Shown here in pieces: positions 24,760 to 37,850 of a stretch of 60,000 bases of DNA (position 1 is the stretch's first letter; each line of letters starts with the position of its first letter). The notes below the pieces were generated by a model. It worked only from the letters and a program-made list of their open reading frames with translations, was not told the DNA's origin and searched no databases. This stretch comes from Tubulanus polymorphus (Eukaryota; Nemertea; Palaeonemertea; Tubulaniformes; Tubulanidae). Both the position numbers and the translations under genes were made by a program. Location: positions 16,367,307 through 16,427,306 of the forward strand of contig NC_134031.1 of the NCBI RefSeq assembly GCF_964204645.1, given 5' to 3'.

Positions 24760-25263
24760 ATGACTGTTCAGTTGAAAGATCATGTGATTAGATATCCGTA
24801 AAAGACCATACAGTCTCATTGTCATGTAGTAAAATCAAGGTGAATTTTATTTGGTCAATTTTGGGCGGAATTTTACCTTCTCTTTTTTTTCTAAAAATTG
24901 ATATTCCATAGTCGGATTTTAAACGTCGGAAACTCGCCTGTCTCGTAGTTTGTTTGGTTCCAAATTCGGTTCAAAGAACTCACCGAAAATTGGAGGGTTA
25001 TTTTCGTTCCATTGCCGTTCAGTTTCTTCCCTGTTCCTGGCTTGAAATCGACAAAATGTAAACGGTCGTTATTTGAGTTGTACTTAGTGAATTAGAATAG
25101 AAAACTGAACCCGGAATATTTCCGTGTTTGTAAATCATTTCTCGTAGATGTCGATTTAATGTTTCAGTACACGTTGATCGAATTGATCGATTTATTGTGA
25201 TACAATTATCTTTTAAGGATATTTGTCCGTCTAATAACTGCATCGATGCTTTGATCGTTTCAG

Positions 25264-25369
25264 ACGAAGAATGATAAGCTTACCGCGATAGTGAAATGGT
25301 ATTACCGTCCGTCAGAGGTACCCGTTAGCGTGTACCAACCACTCGTACAGGATAGAAACCACGAATACG
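25264..25369 (+). CDS. RERE: RERE coding exon 3 (BAH domain)
   Basis: Residues 120-154 plus one base of codon 155. The acceptor is CGTTTCAG|ACGAAG and the donor TACG|GTAAGT is a full consensus. It carries the most diagnostic BAH segment, [12 protein letters not shown] followed by [12 protein letters not shown]. Vertebrate RERE (from memory) has about 45 extra residues just before this segment; here exon 2 runs directly into TKNDKL, so the BAH loop is short. Confidence 0.96.
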
Positions 25370-27832
25370 GTAAGTTCGATTTAAGTATCGTCGTAAAATC
25401 GTGCGGAGAAACGCATCTTCGCGATTTAGGATTTTTAATGCGGTTTCGATAATCGAAGCCTTTTCCGCGCGATCGAATTTGAAATTCGAATCGTGCGGTT
25501 GCGTAACTGGAAACGATTCGAGTCGGGGAATGGTTTTCTTGTGTTCTTCATCGCGAACTCGTACGCCATCTATGGGATCATACGCGAACTTCGAAGACTA
25601 GGAAATTCATTACGTAAGAAGGCAATGGGTTCATTCGTAACAAGAAATCAAATGCGAATTGATGCCCGAATTATATTTTAAGGTTGATCGCGCTCTTAAT
25701 TTGAGAAGTATTTTGTAATCTTATGTCTTCAGAAAATAGGAATTGGCGATTGAAAATATTATCAAATATTTGATTACTCGTCTTAAAATCCTCTCACAAT
25801 GTGTCGAATTTTATAATGCCGCCATAATAAATATGATACAATCAGGGGATATTATTAGCTTTGGATTTCGAATCAAACATCGGCTTAAGAATCTTCGATG
25901 AAAGAATCAGATTCTCGTTAAATTTCGCGTTAATTAATCGAACGTAGAACTAATTAGTACCCGTAAATATTGACTGTGTGAAATGCGATGGTGATGTGTA
26001 AGTGATTAAAATCTGGTATAAAGGACTGGTATTAATTTACAATACGTTTCCGTTGTGTGGTGAGGCATTAGATTTTATTGGCTGGTCTGTATAATCCCGT
26101 TGGTGTATCTGTATCTGGCTCTGTGTACAAGAGATAGAGAGAGAATCGATGCAGATCGAGCAATACAGTTTGATCATGTGAATAATAGCTGTGGGGGTCG
26201 TCTATCAATAACAACTCTCTAGCCATTATGCTCGTGTATATAAACACGCGAGTGTAACGTGTTAAACGCGTTTTCATTGGCGTGCTTCGTTATTCGCGAG
26301 CCAATCACGGCGGCTCTTACAAAATCCGGCTGTGAATTAATGCAACATGGCCGACTTAGATTAGTGAGTATGAGAATTCTGCTATTTTCCGTCGTTTATG
26401 TCGTGTTTATAGGTGTTTTTCGGGCCGATATTTTCGTCCGAACGTTCCTAGGCGCTTAAGCTCGCCGCGAAGGACCGGTCGACTTAACGACGTAAATATC
26501 CGGGCCTGATTTATGTCCAATTTTGAGGTGAAACTGAGGCTTTGTTCGACGTTCCGTCGAGTGAACTGATGATTTTAGCTGTTATACATTGATGCATGCT
26601 GCCTTGTATATTGAACTGTTTGATTTACACACCGGCGCCGTCGTCGTCGTTAAAACGTTCAAATCAATTATTAGCAAGTGATTTTTCATTTGAAGATGAT
26701 GCAGTGTTCCCCGGTAATAGTTTTTGATCAGATATTGATTATGCCGAAACAAGTGTAAACAATTACCGAGTACACGTTAACCCTTTAAATGTCAATACGG
26801 TTTCGATGGTAATAATTCATATTTTAAATGTTTATTAACGATTGCAGGTAGTAAGTTGTAGTTATCGCATTTATTGCATCAAAGTCAGCTTTTTAAAGCT
26901 AGATATCGCAATAATGTCTAGGTGGATTGAGGAGCAAAATGAAGGTTTTGGTCACAAGCTATCTGTTAGGCTTACAGGCAGAACACATGGATGAGGTTAT
27001 CGATAGGGAGTTACGTATCAACAGCATTCGCATAGATAATAACGATAATGATGATAATTTATTTTCATTTGATAACATTTCAAAATAAGGTTATTTCCGA
27101 AAATCCGCAATATTCGGGATAACCGTTAGGGATCCAGATACTACCGATAACATTGTGATTTAACCCGTTTTTGCTGTAGAGATAAATTAATGATGTCTCC
27201 ACAGGCTCAGCAGCAGCCGACTCCTGCTGTATCGGTGCTACTGTTAGAAAGAATAAGACCGTGAATCTTCTGCTGTTATCAGTGCATTCGGTCTCTCTCT
27301 CTATCTCTATACAGATGATGACTGATGTTCCGCACGGCGATTGATCCTAGCAATTTATGAGCTTTCCAATTATTTCAGTGTTCGGTGGATAAACCACTGC
27401 AGGCGACTCTCTCTGCTCGGCGCTGTTTATCCCCGATGCGTTCTCACGAGACATCAGACGCTCTACGTGCGCGTTCGCGGAAACGCGACGATGACTTGGT
27501 CAATTTTTGATTTCGGCGTTTATCATATTCGATGATATATACGCCGGGGACTTATTCGGTTAACCTGACGCCATACATCACCAATCACCTTCGCGAGACT
27601 CGTGTAATGATATTTCAGCTGTACGCCTATTAATCAGCTGCGTTTGTCGAGCATTTCTCAATTATTCCCAACCAGACATACACTGTGCGCACCGCGATAC
27701 TAGAAACATAAAACAATGTCCCTACTCTACGCTAGATTCAAGGGTATAGGTTTACATCGCCTTTGTAGGTTTGAATTTCGCTCCATTATTCATAATCGGG
27801 AAAGTTTTTTTTTTCTTCTTTTTTTTCAAGTT

Positions 27833-28033
27833 TTAACCCTTTCAGTGCTGGCTAATTAATACCAGTATATCGTTAGTTACTAATATTTCACTATTTTTGA
27901 CAGGTGCTGCTATCTTTCAAGAGAGATAATTAGTAATTACTAATTAAATCAATACACCGCAGTGCGGTGTACTAGCAAAATCCATCACCGATTCGGACAC
28001 CGCACTGCAGTGTAGACGTACTGAAAGGGTTAA
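27833..28033. mobile_element. piggyBac-type MITE, copy 2 (TTAA target sites)
   Basis: TTAA|CCCTTTCAGTGC at the left and GTACTGAAAGGG|TTAA at the right. Same interior as copy 1 (TATCGTTAGTTACTA..., TTTCAAGAGAGATAATTA, ACACCGCAGTGCGGTGT) but lacking an 88-bp block near its left end, giving 201 bp. Confidence 0.85.
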
Positions 28034-30287
28034 AAAAAGAATCATTAATCACTTTATCAGACCGTGTTGTTTAATTACGAAAAGGTGATTTGATGATGTT
28101 CGGCGTTTTCGAAATTGAAAGTTCATTTATTCGGGAGAGGTTAGAGGCTATATCTGCTGCGCGATGATGAAGATGATGATGATGATGGTAATGTAATTAT
28201 GAGCCCGTTGGAATATTCAATCTTCCAGTTCAGTTACCTTGTTATCGTGTGTGCTTACTTTCATGCAGATTTACCCTGGCGATGAGGCTCTCTTGTATGT
28301 CGGTAATGCGATACAAATGAAGTCGGCAAATAATCAATTTTCACCCGCCATCGTCGAATTTATCGCGGACGTGGGGATGTGGTCGGCTGCCCATCGGGGA
28401 AATGAACGCTTTAAAACTTGAGAATTTTTTTTTTTTCGCCTTAAAAACCGTTACAATAATGTCTATATATACACTGATAGCTAGTTTGCGGTATGTAAGG
28501 TGTACTGTGTGATTCGATGTGGACTACATCATCAATATTGGCATTTCAAAATAACATTTATGAATTTTGGTGTTTATTTTGTAATCAAATGTATTTCATA
28601 ACTCTCATTTTTGATGAATTGTAATAATTATTTTTAGAGGATGTGCAATATATCAGGGCTAGACTGGTTGCCAGTCAGTTCAATTCAATTATCGACATAT
28701 TCAAATCCAAAATAACTTCATTGATCTGTGATATTATATTATTTATTGTCGACAATATTGATCATTGATCTTGATCATGACATCTCAGGGAAAGCCCTTC
28801 AGGAGGGTATCACTTGGAAAGCTCTTTAGAAGGGCTTTTCCAGTGACATCATTATCAAGCATTAATAGCGAAACCCAGTTTACCATGTATATCATCAAAG
28901 TTGAACATGCTTCCACTACACAGTGCACCATGTTTCATCTTTATTAGCTGTTTATACGTTATTTCAAATCGAGAAAAAATCCATTTTTGTGCTCAAAGGT
29001 AAAATGTACTCAGTTGATCCTACTGGACCCCATGGTCCTTTATCTTATATATGTTTAGATAGATTTCTCTAGTATATGAGAAGCATATGTATCTCTAATG
29101 ACATGTTATAACAACGTTTGAATATGTTCCATGTATACGTATGGTGTAATTGGCTTGTTTGTTCAGGTAATGTTATATTAAACCAATCTAAATAATTGAT
29201 CGCGCTTTGCTATAGGCAATTATGACTATATACCCGCGTTTATAAATCTTCCTCCTCGCTGAAATCTGTTCCCCAGTAATGAAAAACGATGTTTGAAAAT
29301 ATATATATTTCTATCTGGTTGCCGGGCATTATCTCCACAGTTATTAGCGTAACCTCGTTGAAAACTTGTTGAGATTTTTTCGACGATTCTATTTTTCGAA
29401 GTGCTTTTGAAGCGGATCGACTGCTCGTATTTTCATTGCCCGCCTATTAACAGCGAAGTCTTGAAGTCTTCCCCTTTCGATTGAGACAGCGAGAGAGAAA
29501 GAGAGAGTTGTTTACGTGCGATAATTTCTAACTTGAAAACTGACATTCGAAAAAAAAGTGACGGTTTCTTGTTTAAATGGGTGGAATTTGCCCGGCTATT
29601 TTAACAAAAGACCGCCCGGAAATTTGTGAACATTGTACGTACACAAACAAACGACTAACGCATTTAATCCGTGAACTTCACGTCTTTATTATACATACTT
29701 CTAACGATTCAATTGAGTCTAGTTGAAAGGTAGTTGTAGTTGTGAACGAGGAAAGTAAGTTATTGATGTATGAATTCGAATTAAACGTTTCATGCCTGTA
29801 TATATATTGTATCAGTACAAAAGAATCGTGTTGGTCGTAAAATATCTTTTAAGATGATCATTATAAATTAAGCGTATTTAAAATCGTCGATAAGCTTTAA
29901 TCGTCGCGTATATCTTCGAGTGCGGCTTTCAGGAATTTCCGTGAAACTGTTTAGATATTTTTCAAGCGCTTTTATGATAAGTTGAAATGTTGATGTATGC
30001 GTTTTGAAAGCGAATCGTAGTGGCAGGTGGTAGCACTCTCCTCCTCTGTGACAGTGCAGTATTTTTTTTGTAATGAAGACATGCTGTGTATTAAATGTAC
30101 AAGGTTATTCGATAGGAATTTAATTTGTTGATAGAAACTGTTCATAATGATTAACGCTGTACTCAGTTATTGGAAGAGAAACAAAATAGTGATAGCGAGA
30201 AATCTTGGATCGTCTACAGGAATTTGAGTAAGCCTTGAATCAGTGTTCGTTGCGTATATTCGATGTTCAGGCTAAAATTGTTTCTTA

Positions 30288-30470
30288 TTTATGCTTGGCT
30301 TAAAAGTGGTCCCGGTTGGCCGCCTGTCCACCCTGCACATTACTAAAAGTCATGATCAAGCTAACAATGGCAGTTATAGAAATGAACTGATTACGAATTT
30401 TATCGCTAAAAATTTTATTTACAAAATGACCCGGTCGATTAGGAGAAACGAGGTATTATTTTTTAAGCCT
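30288..30470 (-). repeat. Dispersed repeat A, copy 4
   Basis: Reverse-complement match to 24152-24350: GTTGGCCGCCTGTCCACCCT at the left and AATGACCCGGTCGATTAGGA at the right. Confidence 0.65.
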
Positions 30471-31802
30471 TAGAGCAACGATTAGTTACATGAAAATTGC
30501 TAGCACATCTTAATCAACCAATGGATTTATATTTGATTGAAATGACACATTGTTTAATATATTTATATATATATATGAAGCCAGTTGTTGGCAGCATATG
30601 TGCGTAGTGGTTCAATAAATTGATTAATACTTAATACTGAATACAATGAATACTATCCTATCTAATGTTTAAATCGATATAAATATCGCCGAATTGCAAC
30701 GCTGCGAAAAGATTAAAATTCTCGCTGTAATATTTATCTCGGTCTGCAGCTGTTTTCGTGAAGAACGTCTTTCTTGTGAATATGTGTTTTTACGATCAAC
30801 TGAACGTTTTTTAGAAGCGATCAGAACGGTTAACTTGTTATCAAATCGGGCAACGGCTTCTGCGGCGAGTGATTGCGCCCGAATCTACCAGGTTTGATAG
30901 AGTACACAGTATGTCATCAACGCCGGTTTCTTTCTTAACTCAATCTAAATCTTACAATGATTTCGCAAATTCTACATCATACGTCTCGTTACCTCTGAAG
31001 ATTCAGCCGAGTTTGTCTAGATGCGTGATTTGCCGAATTTTTGGATTGGCGACCCAAAAATTAAGATCAAAGTTAATTGAAAATGAACTGATTTTGATTG
31101 AGTTTGTCTGATATCTTAGTGGCTCCATCTGACGGGATAGCCGGCGTGCCGGTACCCTGCAGTGTACTGGAACTCTCCAGATGGCGCAACAAAACACTGC
31201 GTTACGTCATGTAGTGGAAATAAATTCTTTTTCAATGAAATTTGAACTTGATCTTCAGGCTTCCAATGCGGAAATTACCAAACAAGTCATCGGATAGATA
31301 GATATATATCGGATCAGTGTATGGTATTGATTTACTGAAAATTGATTTGCTAATGAGAAATGTCGAAATTAATTGAAATGTAGAAGAAATAATTATTATT
31401 ATGATATTATTATTATGATATTATTATTATTATGAAGATAAAATACAATATAGAATAGAACTTTGAACTCAAGAATTAAAAATATTTTTCATAAGCAATG
31501 CCCTTGCTGCAAACGAGATCCAGTTTTCTAGGTAAACCGCTTTGCCCATGGGCGATTTATTATTACATTGAAACGTGGTAATCGAGTTACCACTAAAAAA
31601 AACCAGGCCGAATCCTCACTCGCCATAGTAGCATTGCCGGTGCCCTGTTGCTACAAAAAAAGTATCAGCTTAGTTTGCAGTTATGTGAATAAGGTGCTCG
31701 ACTGTAGTTGTGGTGGATGATTCACACAGTTCTGCGTGAACTAACGATCTTCGCTTTTCAGAAATAATCGATGATGATGATGTTTATTATTGTTCGTTTC
31801 AG

Positions 31803-31899
31803 ATTCCGGTCGGTCATTGATCATTCACGATCCGCTGATAAAAGTTCGCGAGTTGTTCATCTCCGATGCGACTGATTGTTACCCGATCAACTCGATCAA
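31803..31899 (+). CDS. RERE: RERE coding exon 4 (BAH domain)
   Basis: Completes Asp-155 and codes residues 156-186 plus two bases of Lys-187. The acceptor is CGTTTCAG|ATTCCG and the donor ATCAA|GTAAGT. The peptide SGRSLIIHDPLIKVRELFIS matches the family's [21 protein letters not shown], so this is the third quarter of BAH. Confidence 0.96.
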
Positions 31900-32111
31900 G
31901 TAAGTGACGGACGCTGTTCATCTGCCTCGCGTCGTCGTCGTATAACTACCATCGCGACGGCCGTGCGACTACGGGACGGGATGTTATGTAGAGTAAACTG
32001 CCATGAATAAATCTTGCTTGCTTAACCCAATAGACCGCAGAACGTCCGTCGATGTTAGTTTTGTATCTCAGCAGAATGTCCGCTGTGCTTAAGCGCCACC
32101 TATAGTTTGAG

Positions 32112-32147
32112 GGGTCAAAGGTCCAACTTTTGACCTTTGATTGACCA
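32112..32147. promoter_or_regulatory. Clustered nuclear-receptor-like half-sites (DR1 and DR5)
   Basis: GGGTCAAAGGTCC (32112-32124) is a direct repeat with spacing 1 on the + strand. TGACCTTTGATTGACCA (32131-32147) is a direct repeat with spacing 5 on the - strand. DR1 suits HNF4/RXR-type and DR5 suits RAR/RXR-type dimers in established work. Binding here is inference, and the palindromic arrangement could equally belong to a repeat. Confidence 0.35.
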
Positions 32148-32239
32148 AATCCTGTAATCATCTTCAAAATAACCAATGGTTGTAACGCATTATTTTCAGT
32201 ATTTCTGCACTGCATCTCTACTTAATCTTTATATGCAAA

Positions 32240-32242
<3 letters not shown>

Positions 32243-32303
<61 letters not shown>
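32243..32303. repeat. (TA)n microsatellite
   Basis: About 60 bp of TA dinucleotides. Confidence 0.97.
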
Positions 32304-32305
<2 letters not shown>

Positions 32306-33007
32306 GGCTTACTAAGTGTTTGTTATTCAGGAACATGTATATGAAGTCGCGGCGTCTAATGGGTTAATTGGGTGCTCGGAATTGTAAATTGTATCCGTCT
32401 TACAAACTGTCGGACTAGACTGAACTAGATTCGGAAAATAGCCAAACTCCTGGAACCCGTCCTCGACCTCTCATCCCGCTTAGTCGAAATCCGGTTCTCA
32501 AAGTCCGGTGCTCAACGCGCGCGTACGGGGAGGGGGGCCTTCAAAGTATTAGCAAAAATATCTACCAGTGTTTAATGGAGCCTCTCGAAGTTCTGACTAA
32601 TCTCCATAAAAGCCATCTCCCATTCATCGGGCCGTAATTGATCAATATTTGTTCTACGCAGAAGAGTGCTGAAACGTTCTCGTGAAAAAACATCGCGGCA
32701 TCAGCATCCGACAAATATAATGTACTGTATTCATTCGAGATATACGGTTTGATGGGGCAAGTTTTGTAGCAGAAAGTAATACTTATGGGACGATTTGCTG
32801 TTGATGTGCAGTAACACTTATTTCTCAGTGCCACCGATATAGAAGAACCTATCAGTATAGTAGAATGGCCTGTACACTCCCACTAAATACAGAGAGTAAG
32901 GAATTAAATTCGAATTTTATTTTTCAAGAATTAAGATCAAAATACATGACGTTTCGAACTCACATTAGAGATCCTCGTTACTGTGGGAGGGATTAGCTAA
33001 AAACCAG

Positions 33008-33120
33008 GGGCCCGATTCTATAGACTGGTATTACCTTTAACCCAGGGGCAAACTCAATTGATAATGAATTGAGTTAGCCCCGCGGTTAAAGGTAATACGC
33101 GTCTATAAAACGTACGGGGG
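33008..33120. repeat. Imperfect hairpin element with about 44-bp arms
   Basis: TCTATAGACTGGTATTACCT...CTCAATT pairs with AATTGAG...AGGTAATACGCGTCTATAAA. Most likely a foldback or MITE. Confidence 0.75.
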
Positions 33121-34679
33121 AGAACTTAGTAGACCGGGTAAATTTCTGAGTCAGTTGGTAATTAGCGGTTAGTAAGGCATGAAGTAATATACTCAAGAAC
33201 CTATCAGCTTAAATCTGCGACCGTATCGTCGAATTAATGCCGAAGGTTTCATCATTTCGTCTTCCGTCGATCGGCAGAGTCAGAAAGACTAAGCCCCGGC
33301 ACACTATAAAAGACGTTCGGTCTGAGAAGCCAAGTTTTGATATTAACGTCAATATGAATATGTCAGTGACGGTTATGTTTTTATGGATGCACCGCATTCT
33401 TGCGTATGATTATTGATTGATGCATCCGCCTTGCGTCTTAGTTACATCACATCAAACGATATGAATTCACAAGCGATTAGTTGTCGAATACACAAGATAC
33501 GTACTCGATGAAGAAATATAAATGCCAATTCAGAGGGGCCTTGGAATCTTCTACCCCCTCCCCCACCCCAAAAAAAAAATAAAAATCATAGGTTTTCATT
33601 TCAACCCATCGCCCATTTCATTCCTTATTTCAACCAAGAAAGTACTCAGAATGTACCTTAATCTAATTTTTCAAAATTTTCTAGGGGAGGGCCCCCAGAC
33701 CCCCTTATGGGCTTCGCGCTCACTTATGACGGCCGCGCCATGTAAATGGTGACCCTAAATCCAATGTGCACCCCCCTCTTTTCAAGAACCTGGATCCCCC
33801 TGTTTGCGGCGAAGAGGGCAGAAAAACGGAAGAATGTGAACCGGGGATTCTTATAAAAGAAAACTTGTTCGCTTTATGCGATGATGTTTTACTGTATGGG
33901 GGTATATAGGCGAATGGTTTAGTCGGTGTTGTAACAGTGGCAAACGTTTGTAAACATGCCTGCCATAGTAAAACATTTCTGGAGTTCTTATGTCAGCGGA
34001 TGATTTTGCGTAACTGATACATCTAACTGGGTGCCGCGAACACTCTCGCGAACACTCTCGTTATTCTATAGGGAAAAAACATTCATTCATCAAACCAGGC
34101 CCTATATTCATCACCTTTCACCTTCGCGTTATTATTTTTCTTCCTGCGCTCATTTGTAAGCTAGAAATCTGGCTACTATTCCCGTTTGTTATTCGATCTA
34201 TGCTATCTATGCGCGATAAACTGTTCACCCCATTGTATATATGTTTTTATCGTCTGAATTTCACATCTGTGACTGTGCGGTTTATGAATGCGACATGTCG
34301 GCAGACTGCTCTAATGAATACACACAATTATCATTTGGTCATCGAAATCTACTTCAGGCGCGTATTGCAACAACTAGGTTTTGTTTGTTTCATTCGGTTG
34401 TATAGGATTTAGGGGTTCCCATATATAGTTAGTCTTGATATACATATCACATGTGATGTTCTAGGTTCATGGTTTGTCAATGAGAAATTCATCGCATATT
34501 AGATTACGCTTATCAGTATCGCATTTTTACGTACTTTAATTTCGATCAATATGTCAGTCTCCCATGATTTTATGATCAAATTAAACGATCATTAGTGATT
34601 GATGAGGTGCACAAGGTCACCGTAGTCGACTGATAATGGCTGATTGAGTGACAGAATCGCCCTGCCCTAGTTCACCTGG

Positions 34680-34870
34680 TGACATCATTACCTTAATTGA
34701 CAAGTCACAGTCCTAAACCCTAGATCATCTGACTAAGGCCACAGGATGACATCATAACCCGACTGACCAATCGCGGCCCCAACTCTACATCATCTGATAT
34801 ATGACAGCGTAAACACTGTCCAGTGCGGCCTGATGACCTCTTTTTACCCGAACTTACCAATCAAAAAAAA
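34680..34870. repeat. Degenerate tandem repeat, about 75 bp, 2-3 copies
   Basis: TGACATCATTACCTTAATTG...CATCTGA is followed by TGACATCATAACCCGACTGA...CATCTGA, then a weaker third unit TGATGACCTC...CTTACCAATC. Confidence 0.55.
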
Positions 34871-36509
34871 TCTTAGGTCAACGCACAATTAAAGCCGAGG
34901 CCCTTTGAAGTTTATTGGCTCAATAAATCACAAACATATCCATATGAATATGGATTTGTATTAATGACATGCTAGGATTATGAATCTGATCCTACGCGAG
35001 ATTATTAGATATCCATATATATTACTAAATACATTGCTAATGAAGTATTTCTTATATGTTAAAAATGATATTGATACAAGAAATCTATATCCGATTTATA
35101 CACAGATTACGCAGACATATCAATGACTTAATTTAGAGCCGTTGAAGTTTTCGCGATATACAAATCCTTCAAGTCGATCGGCAGTTTCTGTCGATTTTCA
35201 ATTGTACTCGAGGAGTCTTAACTGCACTGATTTGCGCGAGTGTTTGCTTTGTCTGACTGGTTATTGGCAGTGAAATATTAGTCTTATGAATTTTTAAACA
35301 TAACCATAGACATGCTACTTCACAATGAGCGCTTTTTAGTTTGTCACACACAACAGAGAGACTCGTTCCTCGTCGTATAATGAACACGATTTATACGGAA
35401 TTGTTCACGGACTGCCGTGTTGATATATTCATTCATTCGCTAATAAAGCAATCCGTGAATATAAAAAAAGATCAAAACATTTCAGAAATATTTTCGACTC
35501 GATAAATCTATATAGAATTGCGAGCCGGCTTGATATCAGCCGCATCACACAAGCGTTTTTGGCCCTTTTTTTAAACCAAATTTGACCCGCGGATGTCTCT
35601 AATTAGGCACGGGCCAAATTTGGCTGGATCACATGTAGACGATTCGGCCCAGGCCAAATTGGCAAATATTAGATTTGAGTCAAATTTAGCCCGTGTGTTG
35701 CATTGTATGCTATCTAACACTGATTGCTTATGTTTCAAAAGAAGCGATTGATTACGTAGTTGTCACCTGATTGTCGTAGCAATCAAACTGGTACATGTTA
35801 GTAGATGGCGTACGTATATATACGTGCGCTCGAACGCGATTCGATAAATATGCATGTAACTATACATCAGATGTGGCGGATAAATGCTTTACGTTATTTG
35901 TAATTATTTCAACTGCTCTCGCATGTGTTAATATACCATCTCTGATTTCTCTCGGGTATCGGGGCGCCGTTCAATATCGGATGATTTGATTTACTCGTCC
36001 TGTAGACAGCGGCGCGACTAGATCTACAGCGCGTCCGTCGAGACCGCGACTAATTTCTATTACCCGCATCGAACAGTTATACTCGCATCATATAAAAGTG
36101 TTAGTCAGGGGGGGGGGGCGTCGTCGCTGCTATGAATTATTTACAATTCAAATATACAAAATGTATAAATTTAGGTGTTTTTTATCTTGTTTTGTTCTGT
36201 CTCGATGAAAGTGCATAGTTTAGTAGTAACATTTGAATTGCAAATATAGAACAAACAAGTTCTCGAAGTTCGGTTTGGTCGATTTGGTTAATTCGTTCAT
36301 TAATACTGTATGGTAAAGTGATGATATTTTAGTTCCTTATCATTCTGTCTTTGTCAGGAAGTACTGAAAGCCTTGAAGAATTGATTTTGTTGTCATTACC
36401 ATCCGCATCAGTTCTGGATTACTTTCAAACTGGCGACTACCTACTGAATTTGCTGATAATGGAGAGAGTCTTTGGGTGGAATTTGAGTTTCTTTCTTCTG
36501 CTTTTACAG

Positions 36510-36663
36510 GGGCAAGTGCAAAGTCGTACACTTCCAGGATATCGTAGCAGCCCAAGAATTCGAGCCTTTGCCCGATACGTTTTTCTACATATTCGGCTAT
36601 AATCCGGAGACAAAAAGACTGGCGACCACGCAAGGAGAGATTCGGGTGGGCCCGAGCCATCAG
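36510..36663 (+). CDS. RERE: RERE coding exon 5 (end of BAH, start of ELM2)
   Basis: Completes Lys-187 and codes residues 188-238. The acceptor is CTTTTACAG|GGGCAA and the donor [32 protein letters not shown] followed by [16 protein letters not shown] is the BAH C-terminal part. [13 protein letters not shown] is the start of ELM2, the segment that in this family helps bind HDAC1/2. It is nearly residue-for-residue like other animal RERE proteins, arguing for strong constraint. Confidence 0.97.
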
Positions 36664-37850
36664 GTACGTTGAAAATCAAATATTTCTAATCGATAGTCTG
36701 CTCTTTGTCATAGCTGGCTCACGAGGTGCTGCCACCTACGCAAAGAGGTACGAATTAAATACGCGCTAGCGGCAGTTATACGGTGACCTTTATGTGTTGG
36801 GGTATAAAACGTGCTATTAGACGTTTTCTTTCAGGAATAATCTGCTGTCGTATTGATCAAGTTAACCGTGATTGCTTGTCTGAAAGTGCAATTTCCGATA
36901 TTAACTAGTTTCGGCGTTAGTGTTGCCGTCAGCAATTGCCTTTTCCGTTTAATATGCCGCGGTTTTTGCTCATCGACGCATATTTTCGCGCGATGATGAA
37001 TGTATTTTGCGTGTTTTATCAGCCGTCTCTGGAGTTCGGCGCGGATGTCGCGACTAGTATGTCGCGACGAGTATCGTAGTTGCCAGACTCGAGACGTTTC
37101 GAAAGTTACTACGAATAAAAACGGCACGCGATCCCGTTAATTGATCGAAGCAAATATTTATTCGTCACTCGCTTCATTAGGCTCAATCAAGTCTTTATTC
37201 CACTGACTTCCGTTTGTGAGTTAATTACTGAATATAAGCTTCGTTACTAGCGCTCGAATACCACCCAATCCCTGAATGTATCGGCTTACAAAATTTGAAT
37301 GTACAATTTTGATATTTAAGCTCGAGAAATTATTCCGAATTGCTGTCATATGATCGAGCTATCGCATTATTTATGATAGAAATTATTTCGCCCTAAGCGT
37401 GCTCTTCGAACCCGAGTATGACGGACGAGATTCTTCGTCAGTCCACTAGAGGTCGTTAGTATGCGGTCCGTCTGCCGCTGTGTCTCGACTTGGTATAGAA
37501 TTACAGAAACCTGCATATTAAACAGCTGTGATAATCACTATGATCATTCCTCCCTCGTCGTCTAAGCGCGGGGTTCGAAATGAGCTTGTAAGTGTCGTTA
37601 TAATTATCGAGGTACAAGACTGCGCATTCCCATCTGGCTATCTTAATTTAGGTCAAGTGTTAATAAGAGATCTCGAAATTCTCCCGCGGATGAAAATTAA
37701 AGGCCCGATTGTCGCGAGTAGATTGTAATGATAGTTATTAGGTTGTGGGCATGCTGTGACTGTTGGTGCGCTATGTCATTACGTCTATTGTTAGATAGGT
37801 GATTTCGCCGCACGTCTTGAGCCTTATGATTGCTGGTTCGATGAATGAAA

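Larger units (their letters stand above)
22525..25263 (+). other. RERE: RERE intron 2
   Basis: 2.7 kb. Contains repeat A copy 3 (24152-24350) with a CCATGGACT palindrome just upstream, and a TTAA-flanked MITE (24471-24759). Otherwise nothing recognised. Confidence 0.9.
25370..31802 (+). other. RERE: RERE intron 3
   Basis: 6.4 kb. Holds the second TTAA-flanked MITE (27833-28033), repeat A copy 4 (30288-30470) and an ATT-rich run (31385-31440). No exon-like coding found; the exon 3-4 junction is already continuous with the family. Confidence 0.9.
31900..36509 (+). other. RERE: RERE intron 4
   Basis: 4.6 kb. Holds nuclear-receptor-like half-sites (32112-32147), a (TA)n run (32243-32303), a family-HH fragment (about 32905-33000), a hairpin element (33008-33120), a C-rich repeat (about 33520-33800), a degenerate 75-bp repeat (34680-34870), a GGCCAAATTTGGC repeat (about 35555-35700) and a poly-G run near 36110. 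No coding found. Confidence 0.9.
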
